Assembly: GCA_016650125.1 (NCBI GenBank)
Contig: JAENWT010000002.1
Coordinates: 124,001 to 188,000 of the forward strand
Source: Thermoleophilia bacterium
GTDB lineage: Bacteria; Actinomycetota; Thermoleophilia; Solirubrobacterales; 70-9
Reading direction: 5' to 3'
DNA: 64,000 bases
Notes under the pieces: generated by a model
Seen by the model: the letters and a program-made list of their open reading frames with translations, nothing else
Databases searched by the model: none
What the model was told of the DNA's origin: nothing
Position numbers and translations under genes: made by a program
In this document: in pieces, positions 10,784-17,699 of the stretch
Layout of the letters: each line of letters begins with the position of its first letter
Position numbering within the stretch: the first letter of the stretch is position 1

Positions 10784-10840
10784 CCGCGAATATTGTGCAT
10801 TTGACACTGATATTCAGGGACAAATGCACATTATTTGCGG
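10784..10840. terminator. long AT-rich hairpin after tadA
   Basis: Two 20-base arms, 10784-10803 and 10821-10840, are complementary at 18 positions around a 17-base loop. The inner arm reads TGTGCATTTG / CAAATGCACA. It begins 9 bases after the tadA stop and may end that transcript, but there is no T-tract, so another role (element remnant, RNA processing signal) is possible. Confidence 0.5.
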
Positions 10841-10895
10841 ATTCCTGAGCCCCGGGGCCCGTGAATCGCGGACTCGGATATCCTTGTGAGCCCCC

Positions 10896-10984
10896 GGAGG
10901 GGTGTCCGAGTGGCTTAAGGAGCGCGATTGGAAATCGCGTGGGCGGGATCTCTCGTCTCGTGGGTTCGAATCCCACCCTCTCCG
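10896..10984 (+). tRNA. tRNA-Ser (anticodon GGA)
   Basis: An 89-base class II tRNA. The acceptor GGAGGGG pairs with CCTCTCC (one G-U), the anticodon arm contains TTGGAAA with GGA, there is a long variable arm (GGGATCTCTCGTCTC region), and the T loop is GGTTCGAATCC. The discriminator is G. No CCA is encoded. It reads UCC and UCU codons. Confidence 0.93.
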
Positions 10985-11022
10985 TTGATCCGGGTGGCGC
11001 GTGTTCCTCGGAACCACCAGAG

Positions 11023-11172
11023 CGCGCCTGGCTTCGTCGACGCCGGGAATGTCAGCTCAAGTACGTGAGTACGATCGCGGACATTCCCGGCTTTACTCCT
11101 CGCCAGCCACTCGCAGGCAGCCTCCGTGCACCACTCTCAACAGTGACCCGGCCGAGACTCGGAGGCCCCGGG
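11023..11172. repeat. dispersed multi-block intergenic element, copy B
   Basis: Between two serine tRNA genes. Its blocks are GCCTGGCTTCGTCGACGC (11026-11043), ACTCCTCGCCAGCC (11095-11108) and CACCACTCTCAACAG (11129-11143). Between the first two is a perfect 11-base-pair hairpin, CCGGGAATGTC (11043-11053) with GACATTCCCGG (11080-11090). Block spacing matches copy A. A further match to the copy at 45970 is GGCCGAGACTCG at 11150. Confidence 0.6.
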
Positions 11173-11236
11173 GGGGGCACGCTCGACAGAATGCCAAGCC
11201 GCTTAGAGGTTTGATCCTCCGGACTTGCCAATTTTC

Positions 11237-11285
11237 GAAGTGATCGGGATATTGCCGGAATAGTCGGCAAAATCCCGATCACTTC
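11237..11285. repeat. palindromic hairpin repeat, family 1 copy 1
   Basis: A 49-base hairpin. The arm GAAGTGATCGGGAT (11237-11250) pairs perfectly with ATCCCGATCACTTC (11272-11285), then one A-A mismatch, then TTGCCG/CGGCAA, closing on a 7-base loop. In all, 20 of 21 positions pair. The outer arm and the GGGATA/ATCC step resemble the hairpins at 30773 and 31841. Confidence 0.6.
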
Positions 11286-11348
11286 TGTCTCTTCGGCCGT
11301 TCGGTGCCCAGCCGTTCAGGGTCTCGAGGGGCACCATCCCTCCGCCTA

Positions 11349-11400
11349 AGAGTGGTGCACGGGGCGCAGGTGTGTTCCGTGTGCCGCTCGCCAGCCACGT
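11349..11400. repeat. partial, partly inverted copy of the multi-block element
   Basis: AGAGTGGTGCACGG (11349-11362) is the exact reverse complement of 11124-11137 in copy B. CTCGCCAGCCACG (11387-11399) repeats the middle block in direct orientation. The mixture suggests rearrangement between the two tRNA genes. Confidence 0.45.
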
Positions 11401-11402
11401 AA

Positions 11403-11489
11403 CGGAGGGGGTGGGATTCGAACCCACGGTACCCCGAAAGGCACAACAGTTTTCGAGACTGCCCGATTCAACCGCTCTCGCACCCCTCC
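11403..11489 (-). tRNA. tRNA-Ser (anticodon CGA)
   Basis: An 87-base class II tRNA on the minus strand. Acceptor GGAGGGG pairs with CCCCTCC, the anticodon loop TCTCGAAA contains CGA, a long variable arm is present, and the T arm is GGGTTCGAATCCC. The discriminator is G. It reads UCG codons and converges on tRNA-Ser(GGA) across 418 bases of repeats. Confidence 0.93.
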
Positions 11490-11505
11490 GGGGGCACCGG
11501 GAAGG

Positions 11506-13473
11506 CTAACGATTTTCCTGACTCAGGGGGCGCCCCAGCAGGTACGAGCAGACGCCGGCCAGAGTGATCGTGGCGACCACGATCAGGAGCGGTCCTGAAT
11601 CCTCGGTGACCGACCCGATCAGGCCTCCGGTCAGACCGCCGATCAGGGCGGCCGGCCAGATCGGACCGGCAAATGGCTCGAACATCTCGCGGTTCCGGAT
11701 GGCGAAGGCGGCGGCCAGCAGGCAGACCAGGGTGATCAACGCCATGTTGCCGTTCCAGAGCTGCTGCCAGGCCAGGGTGGAGCGCCGCTCGACGATCTGC
11801 CAGAACGATCCGGGGTCGTCCAGCGAGAGCACGCTGTGGCTGTAGTGGCCCTGCCCGCCGGAGGTGAGCAGGTCGAGTGCGGCCAGGAAGGCAAGGCCCA
11901 CCACCGGGCTGATCACGAGCAGGGCGATCCGCTTCCGGCTCATCTTGCCGGGCAGCATCATCATCGCGGCGACCGCGGTGGCGCTGGCCACGATGATCGC
12001 CGCGCCGACGCCCGCGCCGAGTCGACCCGAGCCGAGGATGACACAGAGCACGAAGCCGCAGCCGAGCACGGTCAGGGCGGCATTGCGGGACTTCGGCCGG
12101 TCGGCCAGTGCCGCGCCGAGCCCGGCCAGCAGCAGGACCATGAGGCCCGACTTGAGCTCGTTGCCGATGCCATAGAACCGCGATCCGTAGCCCGGGTTCG
12201 GCCCGAGGATCGAGCGCGTGATCAGGTGCGAGCCGAGGGCAAGGTCACAGGTGATCACGGCGAGTCCGACCACGGCCGGGACCAGGGGAGCCCGCGGCCA
12301 CGGCACGAAGCGGTCAGTCAGCCAGCCCAGTCCGAGACAGCCGAAGCCGATGATGAAGTATTCGAGTTCCCGCGACGGGTTGCCGAGCGCGGCCGGCACG
12401 AGGATCATCGCCGGGATCCAGAGGATTGCCAGGCCGCCGATCCGCCGGACCGGCAGCTTGGTCTTCTCGACGCCACTGATCGCTCCCGCGGCCAGAAGGA
12501 TGATCAGCCACCCGGCGACCACGAAAGCCAGGGCGGGGGTGCGCCGGGGGCCGAGCTCGTCGAGCCGGTCGCGGAGCGGGGTGAGTACGTCGGCCTCGCG
12601 TTCGCCGTCGGAACGCATCACCCGGCCGAGCATGTCGTCCGGGATGTCGAGGCCCAGGTGATCGAGGATGGTCGGGGCGATGTCGATCCCGGCGACCAGG
12701 TTGGGCTGGTTGGTCGTGTCCGAAGTCAGACCGGCCGGAGGGCCCTCGAGGCCGGCCACTCCGATCGGCAGCAACGGCAGGATCGGCCCATCGGGTGGGG
12801 TCTGCATGGCGATCACAAGCTGGCCGGGTTCCCGCCGGCGGAGGATCTGGCGGAGTTCCCGCAGCCCCTCGTAACCGGGAGAGGTCGCGACCACGACCAG
12901 GCCATATTCGCCGGCCTGGCTTTCGGCGCGGCGGGCGGTGTCCTCGGTGTCGGCCAGGGCGAGGGACGAGATGCGGCCGATCCGGTCCGCCGCCGGGATC
13001 ACCGTTTCCTGGAGCCGGGTCGCGTCACCCACGTAGGCGACCCCGCCGGGAATGGTCGAGGCCAGCAGGCCCGGCACGATGGTCTGTGGAGCGGTGTCGG
13101 CCCGTTCGACGATTGCCTCCCAGCCCTTGACCGCGCCACTGCCGTTGACCATCTTCACGAGGCCGACCGGAGGTACGTCCTTCGGGTCGTAGGTGGAGCG
13201 TGACACCCTGGTGCCCTGCCCGATGTCGAGCAGCGCCTGCTCGCGGGCATAGGAGCCCTGCGTGGCACTGGTCAGCCCGACCGAAAGATCGGGCATCTCG
13301 GCCAGACCGTCGGCGATGTCTTCGCCATAGGACGGTTCGGACTCCTTGTCCTGGGCGACCAGGACGAGGATCGCCGACTTGGATGTCTCCGCCTGCACTG
13401 CGGGAGCCAGCAGGGCGGAAAGGGCAACAAGCGATAGGACCGCCAGGAAAGCGGTGGTAAGGCGGCGGGTCAC
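11506..13473 (-). CDS. exported membrane protein with alkaline-phosphatase-like N-terminal domain
   Basis: A 655-residue protein with a signal peptide (LTTAFLAVLSLVALSALLAPAVQA). The extracytoplasmic half spans about residues 30-320 and ends in DIAPTILDHLGLDIPDDMLG, the C-terminal hallmark of alkaline-phosphatase/sulfatase-fold proteins. About ten hydrophobic helices follow (330-655). The metal-binding Ser/Thr and Asp-His residues of active enzymes are not obvious, so it may be non-catalytic. It ends 16 bases from tRNA-Ser(CGA). Not recognised more precisely. Confidence 0.75.
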   Translation of the reverse strand: MTRRLTTAFLAVLSLVALSALLAPAVQAETSKSAILVLVAQDKESEPSYGEDIADGLAEMPDLSVGLTSATQGSYAREQALLDIGQGTRVSRSTYDPKDVPPVGLVKMVNGSGAVKGWEAIVERADTAPQTIVPGLLASTIPGGVAYVGDATRLQETVIPAADRIGRISSLALADTEDTARRAESQAGEYGLVVVATSPGYEGLRELRQILRRREPGQLVIAMQTPPDGPILPLLPIGVAGLEGPPAGLTSDTTNQPNLVAGIDIAPTILDHLGLDIPDDMLGRVMRSDGEREADVLTPLRDRLDELGPRRTPALAFVVAGWLIILLAAGAISGVEKTKLPVRRIGGLAILWIPAMILVPAALGNPSRELEYFIIGFGCLGLGWLTDRFVPWPRAPLVPAVVGLAVITCDLALGSHLITRSILGPNPGYGSRFYGIGNELKSGLMVLLLAGLGAALADRPKSRNAALTVLGCGFVLCVILGSGRLGAGVGAAIIVASATAVAAMMMLPGKMSRKRIALLVISPVVGLAFLAALDLLTSGGQGHYSHSVLSLDDPGSFWQIVERRSTLAWQQLWNGNMALITLVCLLAAAFAIRNREMFEPFAGPIWPAALIGGLTGGLIGSVTEDSGPLLIVVATITLAGVCSYLLGRPLSQENR

Positions 13474-13492
13474 GTTAAGGCTGAGGCGGAAC

Positions 13493-13750
13493 TTATTCTC
13501 CGCCGGTCAGTTGGCCTTTGGCCAAATCCAGGGCGACCGTCAGGAGGCCGACTACTGAAAGCGGGTCCGACGAATCGGAGACCAGCTGGACGTGCATCGT
13601 CTGCTCGTCGGCGCCGTGGTCTTCGCTGAGGACCGCGGAGATCACCAGCTGGTCGAGCTGGGCACCGGGGGTGTCACGCTCGACCTGCTCCATCAGTTCT
13701 TGGGCAAGTCCGCCGATACGGGAAGAAGTCGATGGCTCGGAATCGTTCAT
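13493..13750 (-). CDS. small conserved-looking hypothetical protein
   Basis: An 85-residue acidic cytosolic protein without membrane helices or known motif. AAGGTGG precedes the ATG at 13750, giving a good ribosome site. It lies 19 bases upstream of the signal-peptide membrane protein gene, so the two are probably cotranscribed. A strong terminator separates it from rpsD. Confidence 0.6.
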   Translation of the reverse strand: MNDSEPSTSSRIGGLAQELMEQVERDTPGAQLDQLVISAVLSEDHGADEQTMHVQLVSDSSDPLSVVGLLTVALDLAKGQLTGGE

Positions 13751-13772
13751 ACAGCCACCTTACCGGTAAAAG

Positions 13773-13797
13773 AAAAGGCGCCCGATGGGCGCCTTTT
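13773..13797. terminator. bidirectional rho-independent terminator
   Basis: AAAAGGCGCCC (13773-13783) and GGGCGCCTTTT (13787-13797) are perfectly complementary around a GAT loop, with the A and T runs at the ends. It ends rpsD transcription on the minus strand and would also work from the plus strand. Confidence 0.85.
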
Positions 13798-13823
13798 CGA
13801 AGAATCCGTACTTGTCGCGGCGT

Positions 13824-14444
13824 TTAGCGCGAGTAGTGCTCGACGATGAGACGTTCCTCGATCGGCGCGGCGATGTCGCTGCGGTCGGGAAGGCGGTTGA
13901 CCGTTCCCTTGAGTCCGTCGTGGTCTGCGAGCAGCCAGGCCGGGGTCGGTCCAGCGGTTTCGGTCGACTGACGGGCTCTCGGCTCGATCGCCGCATCCGG
14001 CTTGACCGCGATCAGGTCGCCGGCCGAAACCTCATATGAGGGACGGTCGAGGCGCTTGCCGTTGACGGTGATGTGCTGGTGGACGACGAACTGGCGGGCC
14101 TGGGCCCGGGTGGTGGCCAGTCCGAGGCGGTAGACGACGTTGTCCAGCCGCTGTTCGAGGTGGCGCATCAGGTTCTCGCCGGCCATTCCCTCTTCGCGGT
14201 TGGCCCGGTCGAAGAGCTTGGCGAACTGGCGCTCGCGAAGTCCGTACATCGACTTGGCACGCTGCTTGGCTCGCATCCGGACGGAGAACTCGGAAGCCCT
14301 ACGGCGCCCACGGCCATGCTGGCCCGGGGGGTAAGGCCGGCGCTCCATGGCGCTCTTGCCACTCAGGGCGCGTTCACCCTTGAGTCCGAGGTCGACGCCT
14401 TCGCGCCTTGAAAGTTTCTCTTTTGGTCCTGTGTATCTACCCAT
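13824..14444 (-). CDS. rpsD: 30S ribosomal protein S4
   Basis: A 206-residue primary 16S rRNA-binding protein. It begins MGRYTGPKEKLSRREG at ATG 14444. It carries the S4 RNA-binding domain (RLDNVVYRLGLATTRAQARQ, about 93-112) followed by HQHITVNGKRLDRPSYEV. It contains no cysteine, so it is the zinc-independent form. The gene stands alone, not in the rpsM-rpsK-rpoA cluster, as in Bacillus. A perfect terminator follows. Confidence 0.97.
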   Translation of the reverse strand: MGRYTGPKEKLSRREGVDLGLKGERALSGKSAMERRPYPPGQHGRGRRRASEFSVRMRAKQRAKSMYGLRERQFAKLFDRANREEGMAGENLMRHLEQRLDNVVYRLGLATTRAQARQFVVHQHITVNGKRLDRPSYEVSAGDLIAVKPDAAIEPRARQSTETAGPTPAWLLADHDGLKGTVNRLPDRSDIAAPIEERLIVEHYSR

Positions 14445-14507
14445 AGTGCGACGCATGACAGTACCGGATCGCTTCCCTATCCGCTTTGCGCAAGGTCTGG
14501 GGCAACT

Positions 14508-14522
14508 CGGGCGTATAGTCAG
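14508..14522. promoter_or_regulatory. possible divergent promoters sharing one -10 region
   Basis: GCGTATAGTCAG reads TATAGT on the plus strand (toward the DUF202 gene, 11 bases before its ATG) and CTATAC on the minus strand (toward rpsD, about 70 bases before its ATG). Clear -35 boxes at correct spacing were not found, so this is tentative. If used on the plus strand the transcript would be almost leaderless. Confidence 0.3.
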
Positions 14523-14529
14523 ATTCAGG

Positions 14530-14922
14530 ATGAACCCACCATCTGAGCCGAGTGATTCGGTCGAAAGCGACGCGAAGAACTACCGAAAGAGTGCCCCACG
14601 GCGCACGATGCTGGCGGCTGAACGGACCCAGCTCGCCTGGTGGCGCACGGCGTTCGCTCTGCTCGCGGTCGGTCTCGCGATCGGCAAGATCGTACCGTCG
14701 CTGGCGGGGGACGAAATCACCTGGCCCTACACCGTGCTCGGCGCCGCATTCGGCCTCTACGCCGTGGTCCTGACCATCCACGGAAGTCGCAGGCGAGACC
14801 GGGTCGAGCGCGCGGTCGAGACCGGCGAATCGTTCCAGACCTCCCGTCCGGTGCAGGCCCTTCTCACCTGCGGGGCGACCCTGCTCGCCCTGGCGACCAC
14901 CGCGATGATTATCTTCAACTGA
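14530..14922 (+). CDS. DUF202-family membrane protein
   Basis: A 130-residue inner-membrane protein. The DUF202 signature LAAERTQLAWWRTAFALLAVGLAIGK is at about residues 30-55, and three hydrophobic helices are present (about 43-60, 68-86, 106-128). The ATG at 14530 starts just before the conserved domain. Its stop overlaps the yqgE start (TGATG). No function is established for the family. Confidence 0.85.
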   Translation: MNPPSEPSDSVESDAKNYRKSAPRRTMLAAERTQLAWWRTAFALLAVGLAIGKIVPSLAGDEITWPYTVLGAAFGLYAVVLTIHGSRRRDRVERAVETGESFQTSRPVQALLTCGATLLALATTAMIIFN

Positions 14923-15446
14923 TGACGGACTCCCAGCGTGGAAAACTCCTGATCGCGGCACCGAGCCTCTTCGACTTCTTCCGCCGCACCGTCGTACTGA
15001 TTGTCGAGCACACCGAGCAAGGTGCTTTCGGCGTAGTACTCAACCGCCGAGCCGACGCGGACGTGGCCGAACTGGTGCCCGATCTTGACCCGCTGGTCGA
15101 GCGCGGCGCCCCTCTCTGGGTGGGCGGACCGGTCGGCCCGGACTCGATCGTCGTGCTCGGTGAGTTCGAACACGCCGGTCTTTCGGCCGGCGCCGTCACC
15201 GAGCGGATCGGCGTGGTCGATCCGGATGGCGACACCGACGTGGTCAGGGCACGGGTCTTCGTCGGACACGCCGGCTGGGGTCCCGGACAGCTGGACGAAG
15301 AGCTGGAACGTGAATCGTGGATCGTGTCCGACCTTGATCCGGACGACGTTTTTGCCGAAGGCGATCTGTGGGCCGACGTGATCGGCCGTCGCGGCGACGA
15401 TTTCGCGCTGCTGGCGAGCATGCCGGAAGACCCCACGCTCAACTGA
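14922..15446 (+). CDS. YqgE/AlgH family protein
   Basis: A 174-residue protein matching the YqgE/AlgH family: KLLIAAPSLFDFFRRTVVLIVEH at the start, GAFGVVLNR (about 34-42), LWVGGPVGPDSIVVL, and FVGHAGWGPGQLDEEL in the second half. The biochemical role of the family is unknown; AlgH was named for an effect on alginate in Pseudomonas. It is coupled to the DUF202 gene and followed 14 bases later by pdxH. Confidence 0.9.
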   Translation: MTDSQRGKLLIAAPSLFDFFRRTVVLIVEHTEQGAFGVVLNRRADADVAELVPDLDPLVERGAPLWVGGPVGPDSIVVLGEFEHAGLSAGAVTERIGVVDPDGDTDVVRARVFVGHAGWGPGQLDEELERESWIVSDLDPDDVFAEGDLWADVIGRRGDDFALLASMPEDPTLN

Positions 15447-15460
15447 GTTCATAGGCTGGT

Positions 15461-16096
15461 GTGGTGAAGCCCGGTGATTCCCGACAGCCCCGAATCGAGT
15501 TGAGGCGCAAGAACCTGCTGCCGGATCCGGTCGACCAGTTCCGGGCCTGGTTCGAGGAGGCGGTGGCGTTCAACGACATGCCGGAGGCGATGGCCCTGGC
15601 GACGGTGGACGCCGCTGGGCGTCCCGACGTCAGGATGGTGCTGCTCAAGGGCGCCGGCCAGGACGGCTTCCGTTTCTTCACGAACTACGACGGCATCAAG
15701 GCAGGGCAGATCACCGCGAACCCCGCCGCCGCCCTGGCCTTCAACTGGCCGGAGCTTTCGCGCCAGGTCCGGATCCGCGGTGAAGTCGAACGACTGTCCG
15801 ATTCTGAATCCGATGAGTACTTCGCGAGCCGCGACCGAGCCAGTCAGGTCGGCGCGTGGGCGTCACCGCAGAGCCGGCCGCTCGAGGGCGGGCGGGAAGA
15901 GCTCGAGGAGAAGACCCGTGAAATCGTCGAGAAGTACCCGGAAGGAACGGTCATTCCCCGTCCTCCGAACTGGGGCGGGTTCGTGCTCCGGCCGGACGAG
16001 TTCGAGTTCTGGCAAGGCCGGCCCGCCCGGCTTCACGATCGCTTCCGCTACAGGGCCGAGGCTGACGGCTGGCGGGTGGAAAGACTCGCTCCCTGA
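15461..16096 (+). CDS. pdxH: pyridoxamine/pyridoxine 5'-phosphate oxidase
   Basis: FMN enzyme making pyridoxal 5'-phosphate. It is 211 residues from GTG 15461, with GTG 15464 equally possible. FMN- and substrate-site segments are visible: RMVLLKGAGQDGFRFFTNY, NWPELSRQVRIRGEVERL, WASPQSRPL, and the C-terminal FWQGRPARLHDRFRY and WRVERLAP. Last gene of a plus-strand run with DUF202 and YqgE genes. Confidence 0.95.
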   Translation: MVKPGDSRQPRIELRRKNLLPDPVDQFRAWFEEAVAFNDMPEAMALATVDAAGRPDVRMVLLKGAGQDGFRFFTNYDGIKAGQITANPAAALAFNWPELSRQVRIRGEVERLSDSESDEYFASRDRASQVGAWASPQSRPLEGGREELEEKTREIVEKYPEGTVIPRPPNWGGFVLRPDEFEFWQGRPARLHDRFRYRAEADGWRVERLAP

Positions 16097-16185
16097 GCGC
16101 GTCCGGTCGGACCGCAGCATTCTGTGTAATCTTGTGTTTGCTGTATTAGGGATGTACTTCGGAAACAATGTTTAGGGAGAGCTTG

Positions 16186-16480
16186 ATGCGGGGAGGCTCC
16201 CAAGCCGAACGCCAACGCCAACTTCACGGCCCGCGGCAGTGTCGGTGACGCTTACGTCGAGGACGCGACCCCCGGCATCAAACTGATGCTGGTCAACAAG
16301 GACAACCGCATCGTGTCCGAGGGCAAGGCCGACTCGCTCGGCAGCAAGGTCTTCTACGACCAGAAGATGGGTCCCGGCTACCGCGTCTTCAGCCGCAAGG
16401 GCAGCGAAGTTTCCGCCACCCGGAAGTTCCAGATACGCGAAAGCCCTTGCGCAGTGCTAAATCTGTTGCATCGCGCCTGA
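16186..16480 (+). pseudogene. frameshifted 5' remnant of a secreted hydrolase gene
   Basis: An ATG at 16186 with GGGAG upstream opens a frame that ends after about 20 codons. The frame beginning at 16187 carries APKPNANANFTARGSVG and continues through LMLVNKDNRI to KFQI, then ends in unrelated residues at 16480. The pattern (NANFTARGS, LVNKDNRIVSEGKADSLGS, GPGYRVFSRKG) recalls the N-terminal domain of exported CocE/NonD-type hydrolases of related actinomycetes. This reading is from memory. A frameshift near 16195 and loss of everything downstream mark it as a remnant. Confidence 0.5.
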
Positions 16481-16554
16481 TCTCCCGGACCCGGCGGGCC
16501 ACGCCAGTTAGGCTTCTCAGTACCGGTCAATCGCCGGCAGGGAGCATTCTCATT

Positions 16555-17199
16555 TTGAAAATCAGGGCCGACAAACGACTTCAGCTGCCATTCGTGGCTA
16601 TCGCCTTCGTGGTGCTGGCCTCCCTTGCGCTGCCGTCCGGAGCCCGGTCGCTGGTCATGCCACCGAACAACCCGCCGACGATCAAGCCCGACTTCTCAAA
16701 GGTGCTTCCGCTGGCCCGCCGGGAGCTCAGGCGGAACGTGGTCGAGCGCCGCGGCAACAACATCCCGCGCTACCACCACGGCAAGGGGCGGATCGCGCCG
16801 TACAGCATCAAGGCTTTCTGGTGCGTCGCCTTTTCGACCTGGGTCTGGGCCCATTCAGGCATCACTTCGTACCTGGGCACCGATCTGCTCTGGCCGTCCT
16901 ATGACGGCACGACCGTGGCTGTCCAGGTAAGGGACATGAGCCGCTGGGCGAAGCGCACCGGGCGCTGGTCCTACCGGGCGCGGCCGGGCTACCTGATCGC
17001 CTACGGCAAGACCCACATGGGCATCGTCGAAAAAGCGGATCGCGAGGGCCGTGCGGTCCGGTCGATCGAAGGCAACAAGAGCGACCGGGTCATGCGCGTC
17101 CAGGTGCCGATGGAACTGGTCAGCGGCTACATCAGCCCGTACCGCCTCACGCCCGCGGAGGTCGTCAGCAGACGATCCCCGCTCGCCGATATCGAATAA
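16555..17199 (+). CDS. secreted CHAP/NlpC-like cell-wall hydrolase
   Basis: A 214-residue exported protein. The TTG at 16555 has GGGAG about 10 bases upstream and starts a signal peptide (KIRADKRLQLPFVAIAFVV ... ALPSGARS). The domain has the CHAP layout: catalytic Cys in FWCVAFSTWVWAHSG and His in KTHMGIVEKAD, so it probably cleaves peptidoglycan peptides. Earlier in-frame starts exist but would bury the signal peptide. It faces the minus-strand secreted protein at 17208. Confidence 0.7.
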   Translation: MKIRADKRLQLPFVAIAFVVLASLALPSGARSLVMPPNNPPTIKPDFSKVLPLARRELRRNVVERRGNNIPRYHHGKGRIAPYSIKAFWCVAFSTWVWAHSGITSYLGTDLLWPSYDGTTVAVQVRDMSRWAKRTGRWSYRARPGYLIAYGKTHMGIVEKADREGRAVRSIEGNKSDRVMRVQVPMELVSGYISPYRLTPAEVVSRRSPLADIE

Positions 17200-17207
17200 G
17201 CGTCAGG

Positions 17208-17699
17208 TCAGGTCGAAGGACCGCGGCGCAGCCGGTAGTTCAGCGATGCCTGACAGTTCTCGATGACCGTGTTCGAACCCTGGTCGATCCCGACCGCGAT
17301 CAGGTCGAGGTGGCCGTTGCCGACGCCGTTCGAGCGCAGACGACCTTGGAGGCGGATGTAACCCAGACGGCCACTGGCGAATTTCGCGTATCTGAAGCTG
17401 TAGCGATTCTGGTTGAGGTTGACCGTTATTCCCCGGCCGGTCGAGAAGGCCCGTTCGGACTCGTGACCATCCGAAGTGTCGGTGCAGGCCATGATCGCCT
17501 GGAGCGAGCGCACGGTTACCCGGCCGTTGGCGACAGTGAGAAGCAGGGTGCCGCGTCCGATGTCATTGGAACCGGTGCCGCCCCAGGGGGTGGGCCGGGC
17601 CGAGGCAGTGCCGGCGAGGCAGGTGAACCCGATGGCAAAGGTCAGGACCGCAATCGCGGCGAGTCGGGTGGATCGGACGCTGCGAAAAAAACTACTCAT
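17208..17699 (-). CDS. secreted protein of unknown function
   Basis: A 163-residue exported protein. It starts MSSFFRSVRSTRLAAIAV at ATG 17699 with GGGAG upstream, and has a signal peptide ending near TASA (about residue 34). The mature part has GTGSNDIGRGTLLLTVANGR and alternating beta-like strands, with cysteines in MACTD and ENCQ that could form a disulfide. The start overlaps the stop of the GMC oxidoreductase (ATGA), so the two are translated together. Not recognised. Confidence 0.65.
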   Translation of the reverse strand: MSSFFRSVRSTRLAAIAVLTFAIGFTCLAGTASARPTPWGGTGSNDIGRGTLLLTVANGRVTVRSLQAIMACTDTSDGHESERAFSTGRGITVNLNQNRYSFRYAKFASGRLGYIRLQGRLRSNGVGNGHLDLIAVGIDQGSNTVIENCQASLNYRLRRGPST

